Origin: Lachnospiraceae bacterium MD308
GTDB taxonomy: Bacteria; Bacillota; Clostridia; Lachnospirales; Lachnospiraceae
Length of the DNA stretch: 64,000 nucleotides
Assembly (NCBI GenBank): GCA_010206225.2
Contig: VIQU02000019.1
Coordinates: forward strand, 1 to 64,000
Reading direction: 5' to 3'
This document shows, piece by piece, positions 33,159 to 42,368 of this stretch. The notes under the pieces are model-generated. The model was not told where the DNA came from, did not search any database, and worked only from the letters and a program-made list of their open reading frames with translations. Position numbers and translations under genes: made by a program. Every line of letters begins with the position of its first letter. Within the stretch, counting starts at the first letter, position 1.

Positions 33159-33944
33159 ATGGCAATTTTAGAGGTAGAACATATATGTAAAGCTTTTAGC
33201 CGTATGGAGGTCTTGAAGGATATCAGCTTTTCTCTGGAAAAAGGACAGGCGGTTTCCATCATAGGTTCTTCCGGAAGCGGAAAGACAACACTTCTTCGGT
33301 GTCTGAATTTTTTGGAAAGGCCGGATAAAGGAATCATACGGGTAGGAGGAGAGACGTTGTTTGACGCAGGCGATCCTTCTACTCAGTCAGAAGCGGCGAT
33401 TCGGAAGAAGAGACTGCACTTCGGACTGGTATTTCAGTCCTTTAACCTGTTCCCTCAGTATACGGCTCTTGAAAATGTGATGCTGGCAAGGGAGCTTCTA
33501 GCATCTGAACAGCCGGATTATAAAGCAAGGAAAAAAGAGATTCAGGAAGAAATCCATGCACAGGCCGGGGAACTTCTGAATCAGATGGGGCTAAGCAATC
33601 GAATGGGCAGTTATCCGCACCAGCTGTCCGGCGGACAGCAGCAGCGCGTAGCTATCGCGAGAGCGCTGGCGCTGACGCCAGATATTCTATGTTTTGACGA
33701 ACCCACATCTGCCCTTGACCCAGAGCTGACCGGAGAGGTTCTAAAGGTAATTAAGGAGCTGGCAGATAAGAAAACGACCATGATCATTGTAACCCATGAG
33801 ATGGCATTTGCAAGAGATGTGGCTGACCATACGATTTTTATGGATGACGGAGTCATTGTAGAACAGGGAGATCCCCGTCAGGTGTTTGAAGAGCCGAAAG
33901 AAGAGCGGACGAAACAGTTTTTGGCACGGTTTACACAAGGATAA
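33159..33944 (+). CDS. Polar amino acid ABC transporter ATPase
   Basis: This 261-residue GlnQ/HisP-like ATPase has Walker A GSSGSGKTT, the Q-loop LVFQSFNLFPQYT, the signature LSGGQQQRVAIARAL and Walker B ILCFDEPTSALDPELTGEV, then the H-loop VTHEM. The insert between the Q-loop and signature is slightly longer than in GlnQ, as in some cystine or lysine systems. It energises the importer encoded upstream. GGGGAGGG precedes the ATG. Confidence 0.94.
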   Translation: MAILEVEHICKAFSRMEVLKDISFSLEKGQAVSIIGSSGSGKTTLLRCLNFLERPDKGIIRVGGETLFDAGDPSTQSEAAIRKKRLHFGLVFQSFNLFPQYTALENVMLARELLASEQPDYKARKKEIQEEIHAQAGELLNQMGLSNRMGSYPHQLSGGQQQRVAIARALALTPDILCFDEPTSALDPELTGEVLKVIKELADKKTTMIIVTHEMAFARDVADHTIFMDDGVIVEQGDPRQVFEEPKEERTKQFLARFTQG

Positions 33945-33956
33945 GACAGTTTATCA

Positions 33957-33990
33957 AAATGCTGCCCGGAAGTTGCGGGCAGCATTTTGT
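33957..33990. terminator. Bidirectional terminator between the amino acid importer and the MacAB-like operon
   Basis: AAAATGCTGCCCG and CGGGCAGCATTTT form a perfect 13-base stem with a 6-base loop, flanked by A and T runs. It serves two convergent operons. Confidence 0.93.
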
Positions 33991-33995
33991 CAGTA

Positions 33996-35171
33996 TTAAT
34001 TATATCTAAGCGCTTCGATTGGATTTTTCTTTGCTGCTTTATTTGCCGGATATATTCCGAAAAGAACTCCAATTCCTACAGAAAACGCAATCGACAGCAA
34101 TACAACTTTTGAAGACAGGCTATAGTCTACATCTCCCACGATATTAATGCTTTCTATCGCAATCCACGATACTGTGATGCCTATCAGACATCCAAGCATG
34201 CTGATTACCAGCGCCTCTATGAGAAACTGCAGCATGATCGTCCCGCGTCCTGCGCCGACAGCTTTTCGGATACCGATTTCCCTTGTCCTTTCAGTGACAG
34301 ATACCAGCATAATGTTCATGATTCCGATGCCTCCTACAAGCAGTGATATTCCGGCGATTCCGCCAAGAAGCAGCGCAAGCGTTCCGGTAACGCTGTCCAT
34401 CGCTTCAGCGATAGCGGACTGATTAAATATGGAAAAAGCATCCTCATCTTGTTCAAAGCGTTCTAAAAACATGGTTTCCAGCCGGGCCTCTGCTGCATCC
34501 ATATCATTTCCGTTTACTGAGATGCAGAAGGAAGTGACATTAAGATTCACATTTTCGGACAGCCGGATGAGAGAAGTATAGGGGATGAAGGCTGTATATG
34601 TGTTCCCTGTCATTGCGCTGGATGAGCTGTCATCTTCCTCTAATACACCGATAATAAGAAATTTTTTCCCGTTTAACTTGATGTTTTCTCCAACCACATC
34701 CTTTCGCCCCATTACATCTGTTGCAAGATCTGCGTTGATGACAGCCACATTGCTGTGGTTGTCAAGGTCGGGCTTCATAAGAAAACGTCCCTGTTGTAAT
34801 TTCAGTCTCTGGATATCCATATAAGCGGCGGTTGTTCCTATAATCTGAACGGTTTCCTCTGCATAAGTACTTGAAGCAGACGCAGTGCTGGCCGTAGACG
34901 GAGCGATGTTTTCAAACATATCGTCTTCTGTAAATTCCGAAAGCTCTGACAATTTTATCGGATGATTATGGTCATCGGATATGGTCGCATTCAGCATATC
35001 GTTTCCCAATGCGTTGATGGAATCTGTAATGGAGCCTGTTGCGCCGTTTACCAGTGATACAAGTACGACCAGTGACACGACTCCGATAATAATACCGAGC
35101 ATGGTCAGAAATGAACGCAGCTTGTTAGAGAGGATGGATTTCAGCGCCATTTTAAGGGATTGCGCGATCAT
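33996..35171 (-). CDS. MacB/FtsX-type ABC exporter permease
   Basis: This 391-residue protein has an N-terminal membrane helix (FLTMLGIIIGVVSLVVLVSL), a large external MacB_PCD-type domain (about 45-260) and three C-terminal helices with GGIGIMNIMLVSVTERTREIGIRKAVGA, the FtsX signature. With the ATPase (whose stop its ATG overlaps) and the adaptor it forms a mechanotransmission-type exporter like YknYZ. Substrates of Firmicute versions include peptides and antimicrobial compounds; none is indicated here. A ribosome site AAAGGAGG lies in the last codons of the ATPase gene. Confidence 0.9.
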   Translation of the reverse strand: MIAQSLKMALKSILSNKLRSFLTMLGIIIGVVSLVVLVSLVNGATGSITDSINALGNDMLNATISDDHNHPIKLSELSEFTEDDMFENIAPSTASTASASSTYAEETVQIIGTTAAYMDIQRLKLQQGRFLMKPDLDNHSNVAVINADLATDVMGRKDVVGENIKLNGKKFLIIGVLEEDDSSSSAMTGNTYTAFIPYTSLIRLSENVNLNVTSFCISVNGNDMDAAEARLETMFLERFEQDEDAFSIFNQSAIAEAMDSVTGTLALLLGGIAGISLLVGGIGIMNIMLVSVTERTREIGIRKAVGAGRGTIMLQFLIEALVISMLGCLIGITVSWIAIESINIVGDVDYSLSSKVVLLSIAFSVGIGVLFGIYPANKAAKKNPIEALRYN

Positions 35172-35839
35172 ACCATTACCTCCTTTGCATCACCGTCTTT
35201 CATGCGGATACTCCGTTCTGCCTGCGATGCCACAGATTCATCGTGGGTGATCAGCACGATCGTATTTCCCTGTTCGTGCAGCTCGTGGAACAGGTTCATG
35301 ATCTGATATCCGGTATTGGAATCCAGATTCCCGGTAGGTTCATCCGCGAGGTAAAGCGATGGCCCTTGGGCCATCGCTCTTGCAATGGCGACTCTCTGCT
35401 GCTGACCGCCTGATAGTTGGCTGGGTTTATGTCTGCGCCGTTTATACAGTCCTACCTTATTAAGAGATTCCTTCACCCGCTCTTTTCGCTCTCTGGCCGA
35501 TAGTTTTTGATAAATTAACGGCAGTTCTACGTTTTCCTCGGCGCTCATATTCCCAATCAGATGAAAACTCTGGAAGATAAATCCGATCTTGCGGCTGCGG
35601 ATGCGGGCCAGATCGCTTTCGGTGCAGTGTTCAATTGGCTGGCCGTCCAGAATGTACTGTCCCTCGTCAGGAGTATCCAGACATCCCATAATATTCATCA
35701 TTGTAGATTTGCCGCTTCCGGACGGACCGATAATACTGACGAATTCCTCCCGGTAGATGTGAATATTTGCGTGACTGAGTGCATGAACTTTTTCATCGCC
35801 GATCTGGTATGTCTTCGATATATTTTGAAAAATGATCAT
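35168..35839 (-). CDS. MacB/LolD-type ABC exporter ATPase
   Basis: This 223-residue ATPase has Walker A GPSGSGKST, FIFQSFHLIGNMSAEENVELPLIY, the signature LSGGQQQRVAIARAM, Walker B LYLADEPTGNLDS and the H-loop LITHDE. All are typical of the MacB/LolD family. The ATG at 35839 (MIIFQNISKTY) follows AAAGGGG; a TTG further upstream at 35857 is less likely. It overlaps the permease gene by 4 bases and starts 15 bases after the adaptor's stop. Confidence 0.93.
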   Translation of the reverse strand: MIIFQNISKTYQIGDEKVHALSHANIHIYREEFVSIIGPSGSGKSTMMNIMGCLDTPDEGQYILDGQPIEHCTESDLARIRSRKIGFIFQSFHLIGNMSAEENVELPLIYQKLSARERKERVKESLNKVGLYKRRRHKPSQLSGGQQQRVAIARAMAQGPSLYLADEPTGNLDSNTGYQIMNLFHELHEQGNTIVLITHDESVASQAERSIRMKDGDAKEVMV

Positions 35840-35853
35840 AACGATTGCCCCTT

Positions 35854-37788
35854 TCAATTCCCGGAAGATCTGCCGTCGTGTGTTATATTGTCATGAGAGC
35901 CGTCAGAATCCTGTTTTTTTCTATTGCCTTCTGGAGGGGAACCCGGCATCTGAACATCTCCGCCCATACCTCCCGGGAATCCGAAATTTTCGTTAAAACT
36001 TTCTGCTTTGTCTGCTGCGGCTCTTGTATAATATACTTCGTCGCCTTCTTCTAATCCGCTTGATATTTCGACATTCTGCCCGTCTGACAGGCCCGTTTCC
36101 ACTGCGGTTTCACCAGAGAGAGTCCCGTCTTTATCTTTTTGAGTGTATACAAAAGATTTGTCGCCTCTTTGCTGCAGCGCGGTCATGGGAAGTATCAGTG
36201 TATCCTCAGCTTTACTTACTTGTATAGCGGCGGAAGCGCTCATGCCGATACGCATATTTTCATCCATAGGGACAGTGATCTCTACTTCATATTTTGTGCT
36301 GCCGTTTCCGGCGGAGGCAGTGTTACTGATCTTTGTCACTGTTCCTGTATATGATTCATTTTCTAAAGCATCTAATGTGACGGCGGCGGACTGTTCTTCT
36401 TCGACAGACAGGATGTCAAGCTCATCTACATTTACGATGATTTTCGCATAATCCTGACTTGCAATCGTAAATGCGACTGTTTCGTAAGCGCTGTATTCAG
36501 ATGAGGAATCGGAAGCAGTTCCGTTTGATGAGGCGCCGCCTGATATATTGCCGGATGAAGCGCCGGATTTCGAGCCTGACTTGCCGGCAGATGAGCTGTT
36601 CTTATTTCCAGAGCTATCTGTTTTGTCCTCAGAGTTAGAACCTGCCGTATTTGAAGATTTGTCTTCTGTCTTGCTGCTGTCGGAACTATCGCCGGAGTCT
36701 GACAGGTCTGGTGCGTTGTCCTGTCCGCTTGGTGTATCGGAAGTCTTCTCATACTTTGCCACGATTTTTAGTGTATTTCCTTCTCCGGTGTGGTTGATAT
36801 TCCAGTTAAAAGCGGCATCTTTTATTATTGGCAGATTTTTTTCGGAAAAGGTGTAGCCGTTTTTTGCAGTTAAGACGATCGTCGCGGTATAGACAGTTCC
36901 GCCTTGGAATACACCGCCGTTCAAGTCCCATGAGATGGTTCCGGTATACATGCTTGTTTCCGGTATGTTTTTTTGCGGCGAAGCTCCTGTTACCGGCGCC
37001 TGTATAGACAACGCTGAATAATCCGTGACGGTCTTAAGCTGTGACGGTTCATCAGAATTGTCTTCTGCATGGTTAGGATTACTTTCTGTGTCATCAGAAG
37101 TATCAGCCGAAATATCTGCTGTTAAAAAGAGAAGCGCACGGTCACCAGAAGTACTTTCTGCGGACATCTGTGAGGTGGAATTACTGTTTTGTCCGGCGCT
37201 GCTTCCGGAGTCTGAAGACGCGGTGTTGTTAGAGGTTTCGGAATTTTCGGAAATATTGACAGCCCCGATGATACCGCTGACCGAGGCAGTGATCACTGGT
37301 TTTTTATAAAGGGAGGTGAGCAGTTCTTCGGTCTCCTCAAGCTCGGCCTTTTCTCCGTTCAATTGTTCTTTTTCTAACGAAGATAAATTGCTGTCATCTA
37401 ACTCATCCTCAATGGATTCCAGACTATCTTTCACTTCTACTAAAAGACGGGTAACGGAGGTTTTATTAAGTTTTGCAAGTGTCTGGCCTTCTGTCACTTC
37501 CTCGCCGCTTTCTGCTTTGATCTCATCCACCTTGATTCCTGTTGGAACGGTGATATCTATTGTTTCGGAAACTTCCAGATTTCCGCTTGCATCTATTGTA
37601 TTGCTGATACTCCCCTTTGTTACGGTTACGCTTTGTATGATTGATTCCCCGCTATCCTTTGCGCGTGCGTTCCTTGCCCGTACAGAAACCGCAAATGTCC
37701 CGGCCCCCAGCACAAAAAGGATAACGATTGCAAGGATAAGATTTGCCTTCTTTTTAAATATTCTTTTTGGAAATGTTCCTGTTTTCAT
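35854..37788 (-). CDS. MacA/YknX-like exporter adaptor protein with a large inserted domain
   Basis: This 644-residue protein is much longer than usual adaptors (about 370-450). It has one N-terminal membrane helix (about 16-36), a first lipoyl/barrel half (SGNLEVSETIDITVPTG), a short coiled-coil hairpin (about 112-160), and then VTASVSGIIGAVNISEN of the lipoyl half. Residues about 183-433 are an insertion: Ser/Asn/Gly-rich linkers flanking a possible beta-sandwich (about 255-347, with YTATIVLTAKNGYTFSEK). The adaptor core then resumes (YETVAFTIASQDYAKI, MRIGMSASAAIQVSKAEDTL). The insert resembles domains in Firmicute surface proteins. AAGGAGG precedes the ATG. It is the first gene of the export operon. 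Confidence 0.87.
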   Translation of the reverse strand: MKTGTFPKRIFKKKANLILAIVILFVLGAGTFAVSVRARNARAKDSGESIIQSVTVTKGSISNTIDASGNLEVSETIDITVPTGIKVDEIKAESGEEVTEGQTLAKLNKTSVTRLLVEVKDSLESIEDELDDSNLSSLEKEQLNGEKAELEETEELLTSLYKKPVITASVSGIIGAVNISENSETSNNTASSDSGSSAGQNSNSTSQMSAESTSGDRALLFLTADISADTSDDTESNPNHAEDNSDEPSQLKTVTDYSALSIQAPVTGASPQKNIPETSMYTGTISWDLNGGVFQGGTVYTATIVLTAKNGYTFSEKNLPIIKDAAFNWNINHTGEGNTLKIVAKYEKTSDTPSGQDNAPDLSDSGDSSDSSKTEDKSSNTAGSNSEDKTDSSGNKNSSSAGKSGSKSGASSGNISGGASSNGTASDSSSEYSAYETVAFTIASQDYAKIIVNVDELDILSVEEEQSAAVTLDALENESYTGTVTKISNTASAGNGSTKYEVEITVPMDENMRIGMSASAAIQVSKAEDTLILPMTALQQRGDKSFVYTQKDKDGTLSGETAVETGLSDGQNVEISSGLEEGDEVYYTRAAADKAESFNENFGFPGGMGGDVQMPGSPPEGNRKKQDSDGSHDNITHDGRSSGN

Positions 37789-38023
37789 AGATTCCTCCTT
37801 TTTCCCGTCATTTTACATCCTTATTTTATTTTTAAACTGTGAAAGTTTGTTGGGGAAAGTGTGTTTATTCTATGAAAATTTTCAATGTATATCCAATGTT
37901 CAATACTTTGGTTTTGAAGTTATCAGAAAATTCAATAACTGGCATTTTGCATCTGCCGCTATACATTATTAATAAAATAAGCTATAATTGTAAAGAATCA
38001 TGGGAATCAGGGGGAATTTGAAG

Positions 38024-38635
38024 GTGGATATTTTTGAAAAGATGCACAGTGGCAAGATATACGATCCGGGCGATGCGGATGTGCTTGATAAACAGATGGG
38101 CTATCAGGAGCTTTTATATGATTATAATATGACAAGGCCCGGCGAGGGTATGAAGCGGCAGACTCTTCTTAAGAAAATGTTTGCAGATATCGGAGAGAAC
38201 TGTTATATTGAGCCTCCTCTCCATGCGAATATGGGTGCTCATCATGTTCACTTCGGCGAAAATATATATGCTAACTATAATCTTACTCTTGTGGACGATA
38301 CGCATATATATGTGGGAGATTATACGATGTTCGGGCCGAATGTAACGCTTGCGACGGCAGTACATCCGATCTTGCCGGAGCTTCGGCAGAGGGGACTGCA
38401 GTACAACATGCCGATTCATATCGGAAGTAATTGCTGGATAGGGGCAGGAGTTATCATTTTACCGGGAATTACGATTGGGGATAATGTAGTCATCGGTGCG
38501 GGAAGTGTGGTAACAAAGGATCTTCCTTCCAATGTAGTTGCGGTGGGGAATCCATGCAGGGTTCTGCGGGAGGTAAATGAACATGATAAAGAATATTATT
38601 TTAAAGATCATAGAATAGATTATGAAGATCTGTAG
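38024..38635 (+). CDS. Maltose/galactoside O-acetyltransferase-like hexapeptide acetyltransferase
   Basis: This protein of about 203 residues has the Mac N-terminal domain (EKMHSGKIYDPGDADV) and a left-handed beta helix of hexapeptide repeats (FGENIYANYNLTLVDD, IGSNCWIGAGVIILPGITIGDNVVIGAGSVVT). The catalytic His is in TAVHPI. It O-acetylates sugars from acetyl-CoA, perhaps for detoxification. Start choice: GTG 38024 follows GGGGG at a good distance and matches the family N-terminus. An in-frame ATG at 38000 is unlikely, since a TATAAT at 37983-37988 would leave almost no leader. Confidence 0.85.
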   Translation: MDIFEKMHSGKIYDPGDADVLDKQMGYQELLYDYNMTRPGEGMKRQTLLKKMFADIGENCYIEPPLHANMGAHHVHFGENIYANYNLTLVDDTHIYVGDYTMFGPNVTLATAVHPILPELRQRGLQYNMPIHIGSNCWIGAGVIILPGITIGDNVVIGAGSVVTKDLPSNVVAVGNPCRVLREVNEHDKEYYFKDHRIDYEDL

Positions 38636-38652
38636 AGAGGCAGGTAATCAGA

Positions 38653-39063
38653 ATGCTGGAGACAGTAAAAGAAGAAGTATTGGAAAAGGTAAGAAAAAGA
38701 TTTGAGAATGACCGTTTCGCAACGGACAACGGGGCGGTAATCGAAGCGGTGGGTGAAGGATATGCGCGCTGCGTGATGTCTTTGGACGAACATCATTATA
38801 ATGCAGTAGGAAGTGTTATGGGAGGCGCAATATTTACTTTGGCGGATTTTGCGTTCGCAGTGGCGTCTAATTGGAATAAGAAGCCTTGTGTGTCGCTGAC
38901 GGCACAAATTACCTATCTTGGCAGGGCGAAGGGAAAGAAGCTGATTGCCGAGGCGGAAAAGGTGAAAGAGGGAAGGACAACCTGCTATTATCTTATCGAG
39001 GTAGCAGATGAACTGGGCAATAAAGTTGCCCATGTGACATCGAATGGATTTTCGGCAGGATAA
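38653..39063 (+). CDS. PaaI-type hotdog thioesterase
   Basis: This 136-residue hotdog-fold protein contains YNAVGSVMGGAIFTLADFAFAVASN, which holds the HG/GG-x-x-x-x-L-x-D helix of PaaI-like acyl-CoA thioesterases, and LTAQITYLGRAKGKKLIAEAE. It hydrolyses acyl- or phenylacetyl-type CoA esters; the substrate is undefined. It lies 17 bases after the acetyltransferase gene and 13 bases before the radical SAM gene, suggesting one transcript. GAGAGGCAGG lies upstream of the ATG. Confidence 0.87.
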   Translation: MLETVKEEVLEKVRKRFENDRFATDNGAVIEAVGEGYARCVMSLDEHHYNAVGSVMGGAIFTLADFAFAVASNWNKKPCVSLTAQITYLGRAKGKKLIAEAEKVKEGRTTCYYLIEVADELGNKVAHVTSNGFSAG

Positions 39064-39076
39064 GGAGGACGGCGGT

Positions 39077-40036
39077 ATGGATTATGAAGGCCAGATCTGC
39101 CGTGCTCCCATGGAACGTGCGTCGTTTATGCTTCCGGTTATGGTAGGATGTTCCTATAATCGGTGTAAGTTCTGCAATCTATTTCGGCATTTGAGATACA
39201 GAGAGCTTCCGAAAGAGCAGATAGAGCAGGAACTTTGCAGAGTGAAGGAGGCGGGAGGAAGTCCCAAAAAGATATTTCTCGGAGACGGTAATGCGTTCGG
39301 ACTGAAAACGCGGCGGCTTATGCAGATACTCGAATTGATCCATATGTACTTTCCGGAATGCGGCTGTATTAATATGGACGCGACAGTGACGAGTGTCCTT
39401 GGGAAGACGGATCAGGAACTTAAAACACTTTATGAAAACGGAGTCCGTAATTTGTATCTTGGAATAGAGACAGGACTGGACGATGTGCTGGAATTTATGG
39501 AAAAGGACCACAATCTTTCGCAGGCGTATCAGGCGGTGAAGCGGCTGAAGGCGGCAGGTATGGTCTTTTCTGCCCATATTATGACGGGAGTTGCAGGAAA
39601 AGGCAGAGGCATGGAGAACGCCAAAGAGCTTGCAAAATTTCTAAACCGGACAGAACCGGTGCATGTTGTTAACTTTTCTATGTTTTTACACAAGGAGGTT
39701 CCTCTCTACAGGCATATGGAAGACGGAAGCTATATTCCGGCAGATGAGCTTGAGAATTTAAAAGAAGAAAGACGGCTTTTAGAACTCCTAGAAGCGCCTC
39801 TTTTATATGATGGACTTCATGATTATATTGAGAAAAGGTTCAGAGGAAGGCTGCCGGATGACAGATACAAGATGACCGCGAAACTGGATCAGGCTATAGA
39901 GGATTATGAAAAGAGGGAACCGGTCTATTCTTATGTGCAGGGAGAATGTCCGGATCTTGTCCGGTGCGACGGCTGCGCAGACAGAGCGGATGAAAGAATA
40001 TGGAATATGAAAGATAAGGAGATAAAAGGAAGATGA
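39077..40036 (+). CDS. Radical SAM protein of unknown function
   Basis: This 319-residue protein has the 4Fe-4S motif CSYNRCKFC (CxxxCxxC) near residue 26-34, LGDGNAFGLKTRRLMQIL, and NLYLGIETGLDDVLEFMEKDH, which recall HemN/Elp3-type radical SAM enzymes. A C-terminal CDGCAD pair may add a metal or cluster site. The ATG at 39077 follows AAGGAGG; an in-frame ATG at 39044 overlaps the thioesterase gene and is less likely. It overlaps the flavoprotein gene by 4 bases, so the two may work together. No reaction can be named. Confidence 0.83.
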   Translation: MDYEGQICRAPMERASFMLPVMVGCSYNRCKFCNLFRHLRYRELPKEQIEQELCRVKEAGGSPKKIFLGDGNAFGLKTRRLMQILELIHMYFPECGCINMDATVTSVLGKTDQELKTLYENGVRNLYLGIETGLDDVLEFMEKDHNLSQAYQAVKRLKAAGMVFSAHIMTGVAGKGRGMENAKELAKFLNRTEPVHVVNFSMFLHKEVPLYRHMEDGSYIPADELENLKEERRLLELLEAPLLYDGLHDYIEKRFRGRLPDDRYKMTAKLDQAIEDYEKREPVYSYVQGECPDLVRCDGCADRADERIWNMKDKEIKGR

Positions 40037-41409
40037 TGAACTATGATATTGTGATAATCGGAGCAGGGCCGGGCGGGATTTTTTCTGCGTATGAGCTGGT
40101 AAAATTAAAAGACAACCTTAAAATCGGTATATTTGAGGCGGGGAGCAGCCTGAAAAAAAGAAAGTGTCCGATTGACGGAGAAAAGATTAAGTCCTGTATC
40201 CGCTGTAAAAGCTGTGCGATCATGAACGGCTTTGGCGGGGCCGGAGCATTTTCAGATGGGAAATATAATATTACCAATCAATTCGGCGGTACGCTTTATG
40301 AATATATCGGAAAGAAAAAAGCGATAGAGCTTATGGAATATGTGGACGGTATCAATGTTTCGCATGGCGGGGAAGGGACGAAACTGTATTCTACTGCGAA
40401 TTCAGACATCAAGAAGATGTGTCTGCAAAGTGACCTTCATCTTATGGAGGCATCAGTCCGCCATCTTGGGACAGATATTAACTATATTGTTTTGGAAAAT
40501 CTTTATGATGAGTTAAAAGACAAGGTAGATTTTTTCTTTGATATGCCGGTAGAGAGAGTGCTTAAAAACAAAGACGTATATGAGGTGTATACAGAGCGGG
40601 ATATGGCGGTCTGCCATAGCTGTATTATCTCGGCAGGACGAAGCGGCAGCAAATGGATGGAGACCGTCTGTAAGGATCTGGGTATACCTACAAAGTCGAA
40701 CCGCGTAGATATCGGAGTCCGGGTAGAGCTTCCGGCGGAAGTATTTGCACATCTGACGGACGAGCTGTATGAGAGCAAGATTGTTTACCGGACAGAGAAA
40801 TTTGAAGATTTGGTCCGGACATTCTGTATGAATCCAAAGGGTGTCGTAGTAAATGAGAATACCAACGGGATTGTTACAGTGAACGGTCACAGCTATGAGG
40901 ACCCAAAAAAGCATACGGAGAATACGAATTTTGCGTTGCTTGTATCCAAACATTTTTCTGAGCCGTTTAAGGACAGCAATGGCTATGGGGAAAGTATCGC
41001 GAGGCTTTCCAATATGCTGGGCGGAGGAGTCATGGTGCAGAGATTCGGAGATCTGATAAGGGGAAGAAGAAGCACTCAGTCGCGGATTGATGAAAGCTAT
41101 GTGACGCCTACGCTGGCTGCAACGCCGGGGGACTTAAGCCTTGTAATCCCGAAGCGGATTCTGGACGGGATTATTGAGATGATCTACGCTCTTGATAAGA
41201 TCGCGCCGGGAACAGCGAATGATGATACTCTTTTATATGGGGTAGAAGTGAAGTTTTATAATATGGAAGTTGAGATTGATGAACATCTTGAGACGAAGCA
41301 TAAGGGATTATTTGTGATCGGGGATTGCAGCGGCGTTACTCATTCGCTGTCCCATGCGTCTGCCAGCGGGATATGCGTGGCAAGATATTTGAGTGAATGT
41401 CTGCGATAA
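40033..41409 (+). CDS. FAD-dependent oxidoreductase with a four-cysteine insertion
   Basis: This 458-residue flavoprotein has the FAD fingerprint IVIIGAGPGGIFSAYEL at the start and LFVIGDCSGVTHSLSHASASG at the end. After the first strand comes a Cys-rich segment, KCPIDGEKIKSCIRCKSC, then NGFGGAGAFSDGKYN, as in the uncharacterised NAD(FAD)-dependent dehydrogenase (HI0933/COG2509-like) group. The cysteines could ligate an iron-sulfur cluster or act in redox. It is translationally coupled to the radical SAM gene (ATGATGA overlap), an association worth noting. Substrate unknown. Confidence 0.83.
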   Translation: MMNYDIVIIGAGPGGIFSAYELVKLKDNLKIGIFEAGSSLKKRKCPIDGEKIKSCIRCKSCAIMNGFGGAGAFSDGKYNITNQFGGTLYEYIGKKKAIELMEYVDGINVSHGGEGTKLYSTANSDIKKMCLQSDLHLMEASVRHLGTDINYIVLENLYDELKDKVDFFFDMPVERVLKNKDVYEVYTERDMAVCHSCIISAGRSGSKWMETVCKDLGIPTKSNRVDIGVRVELPAEVFAHLTDELYESKIVYRTEKFEDLVRTFCMNPKGVVVNENTNGIVTVNGHSYEDPKKHTENTNFALLVSKHFSEPFKDSNGYGESIARLSNMLGGGVMVQRFGDLIRGRRSTQSRIDESYVTPTLAATPGDLSLVIPKRILDGIIEMIYALDKIAPGTANDDTLLYGVEVKFYNMEVEIDEHLETKHKGLFVIGDCSGVTHSLSHASASGICVARYLSECLR

Positions 41410-41434
41410 AAAGTTATTTTCAGGAGGTTTTGAA

Positions 41435-42301
41435 TTGGGGAAGCAACAGATAATAAAGACGATATTGTCAGTGCTGGTTGTGATCTTGGGGAATATACTG
41501 TATGCATTGGCGGTAAAGTTGTTCTTACTCCCGGCGGGACTGGTGACGGGAGGAACGACTGGCATCGGACTTGCGGTCAATCACGCTGCAGGGATATCGG
41601 TTGCAACATTCGTCCTTATATTTAATGTAATCATGCTTGCGACGGGATATGTGATACTTGGAAAGCAGTTTGCGCTGACAACGATCGTCAGCACATTCAC
41701 CTATCCGCTTGCGTTAAATGTATTGGAGCGGCTGTTGGGAGATGTGGTGCTGACAACAGATATTTTTATATGTACGATTTTTTCAGGACTTGGGATTGGA
41801 TTGGCGCTTGGGATTGTCATACGTGCGGGGGCCTCGACAGGAGGCATGGATATACCGCCTCTTGTGCTGAATCATTATTTTAAGATACCGGTCTCGGCAG
41901 GACTTTATTTTTTTGATTTTATCATTTTGCTAGTTCAGGCTTATTTCCAGCCGCCTGAGAAAGTATTTTATGGAATCGTACTCGTAATTATTTATACGCT
42001 TACTTTAGATAAGCTGCTGCTTATGGGAACAACAAGAACGGAAGTAAGGGTAGTAAGTCAGCATGCGTGGAAAATCTGCGACGCCATCCTTGAGCGTATG
42101 GACCGGGGAGTGACGCTTCTTTCTGCAAAGGGCGGATATCTCAAGGAGGATACATCGGTAGTTTTAAGTGTTGTTTCGAATCGGGAGCTTCCGAAAGTCG
42201 AGCGTCTGATTCATGAGATTGACCCGGAGAGCTTTATTGTCATCAACCGAGTCAGTGAAGTGAGCGGCAAAGGATTCACCATGAAAAAGGAATACAGATA
42301 A
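41435..42301 (+). CDS. YitT-family membrane protein (DUF161/DUF2179), copy 1
   Basis: This 288-residue protein has five or six membrane helices with PAGLVTGGTTGIGLAVNHAAG and ASTGGMDIPPLVLNHYF, typical of the YitT_membrane (DUF161) domain. A cytoplasmic DUF2179 domain follows (about 215-288, TEVRVVSQHAWKICDAIL). Function is unknown; relatives are sometimes linked to small-molecule transport. The start is TTG 41435, with AGGAGG exactly 7 bases upstream. The second copy at 47856 has the same TTG start and a near-identical ribosome site. An in-frame ATG at 41393 overlaps the previous gene. Confidence 0.87.
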   Translation: MGKQQIIKTILSVLVVILGNILYALAVKLFLLPAGLVTGGTTGIGLAVNHAAGISVATFVLIFNVIMLATGYVILGKQFALTTIVSTFTYPLALNVLERLLGDVVLTTDIFICTIFSGLGIGLALGIVIRAGASTGGMDIPPLVLNHYFKIPVSAGLYFFDFIILLVQAYFQPPEKVFYGIVLVIIYTLTLDKLLLMGTTRTEVRVVSQHAWKICDAILERMDRGVTLLSAKGGYLKEDTSVVLSVVSNRELPKVERLIHEIDPESFIVINRVSEVSGKGFTMKKEYR

Positions 42302-42334
42302 AGGATGGATAGTCTCTACGATATCCATCCTTTA
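42301..42334 (+). terminator. Rho-independent terminator after the first YitT gene
   Basis: AAGGATGGATA and TATCCATCCTTT form an 11-base stem with a loop of about 10 bases; the T run is short. Confidence 0.7.
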
Positions 42335-42341
42335 TAAGAAA

Positions 42342-42368
42342 TTAGCACTCAATACTTGACTTGGCTAA
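42342..42368. promoter_or_regulatory. Degenerate CIRCE (HrcA operator) before clpB
   Basis: TTAGCACTC (42342-42350) is a perfect left CIRCE arm. Exactly 9 bases later comes CTTGGCTAA (42360-42368), which matches 5 of 9 positions of the right arm GAGTGCTAA. The element overlaps the -35 box, as HrcA operators do. Confidence 0.65.

Noticed and set aside
33996..37788. Tripartite MacAB-TolC efflux pump
   Set aside because: No outer membrane channel gene is present and the rest of the window indicates a Gram-positive cell, so a two-membrane pump is not supported.
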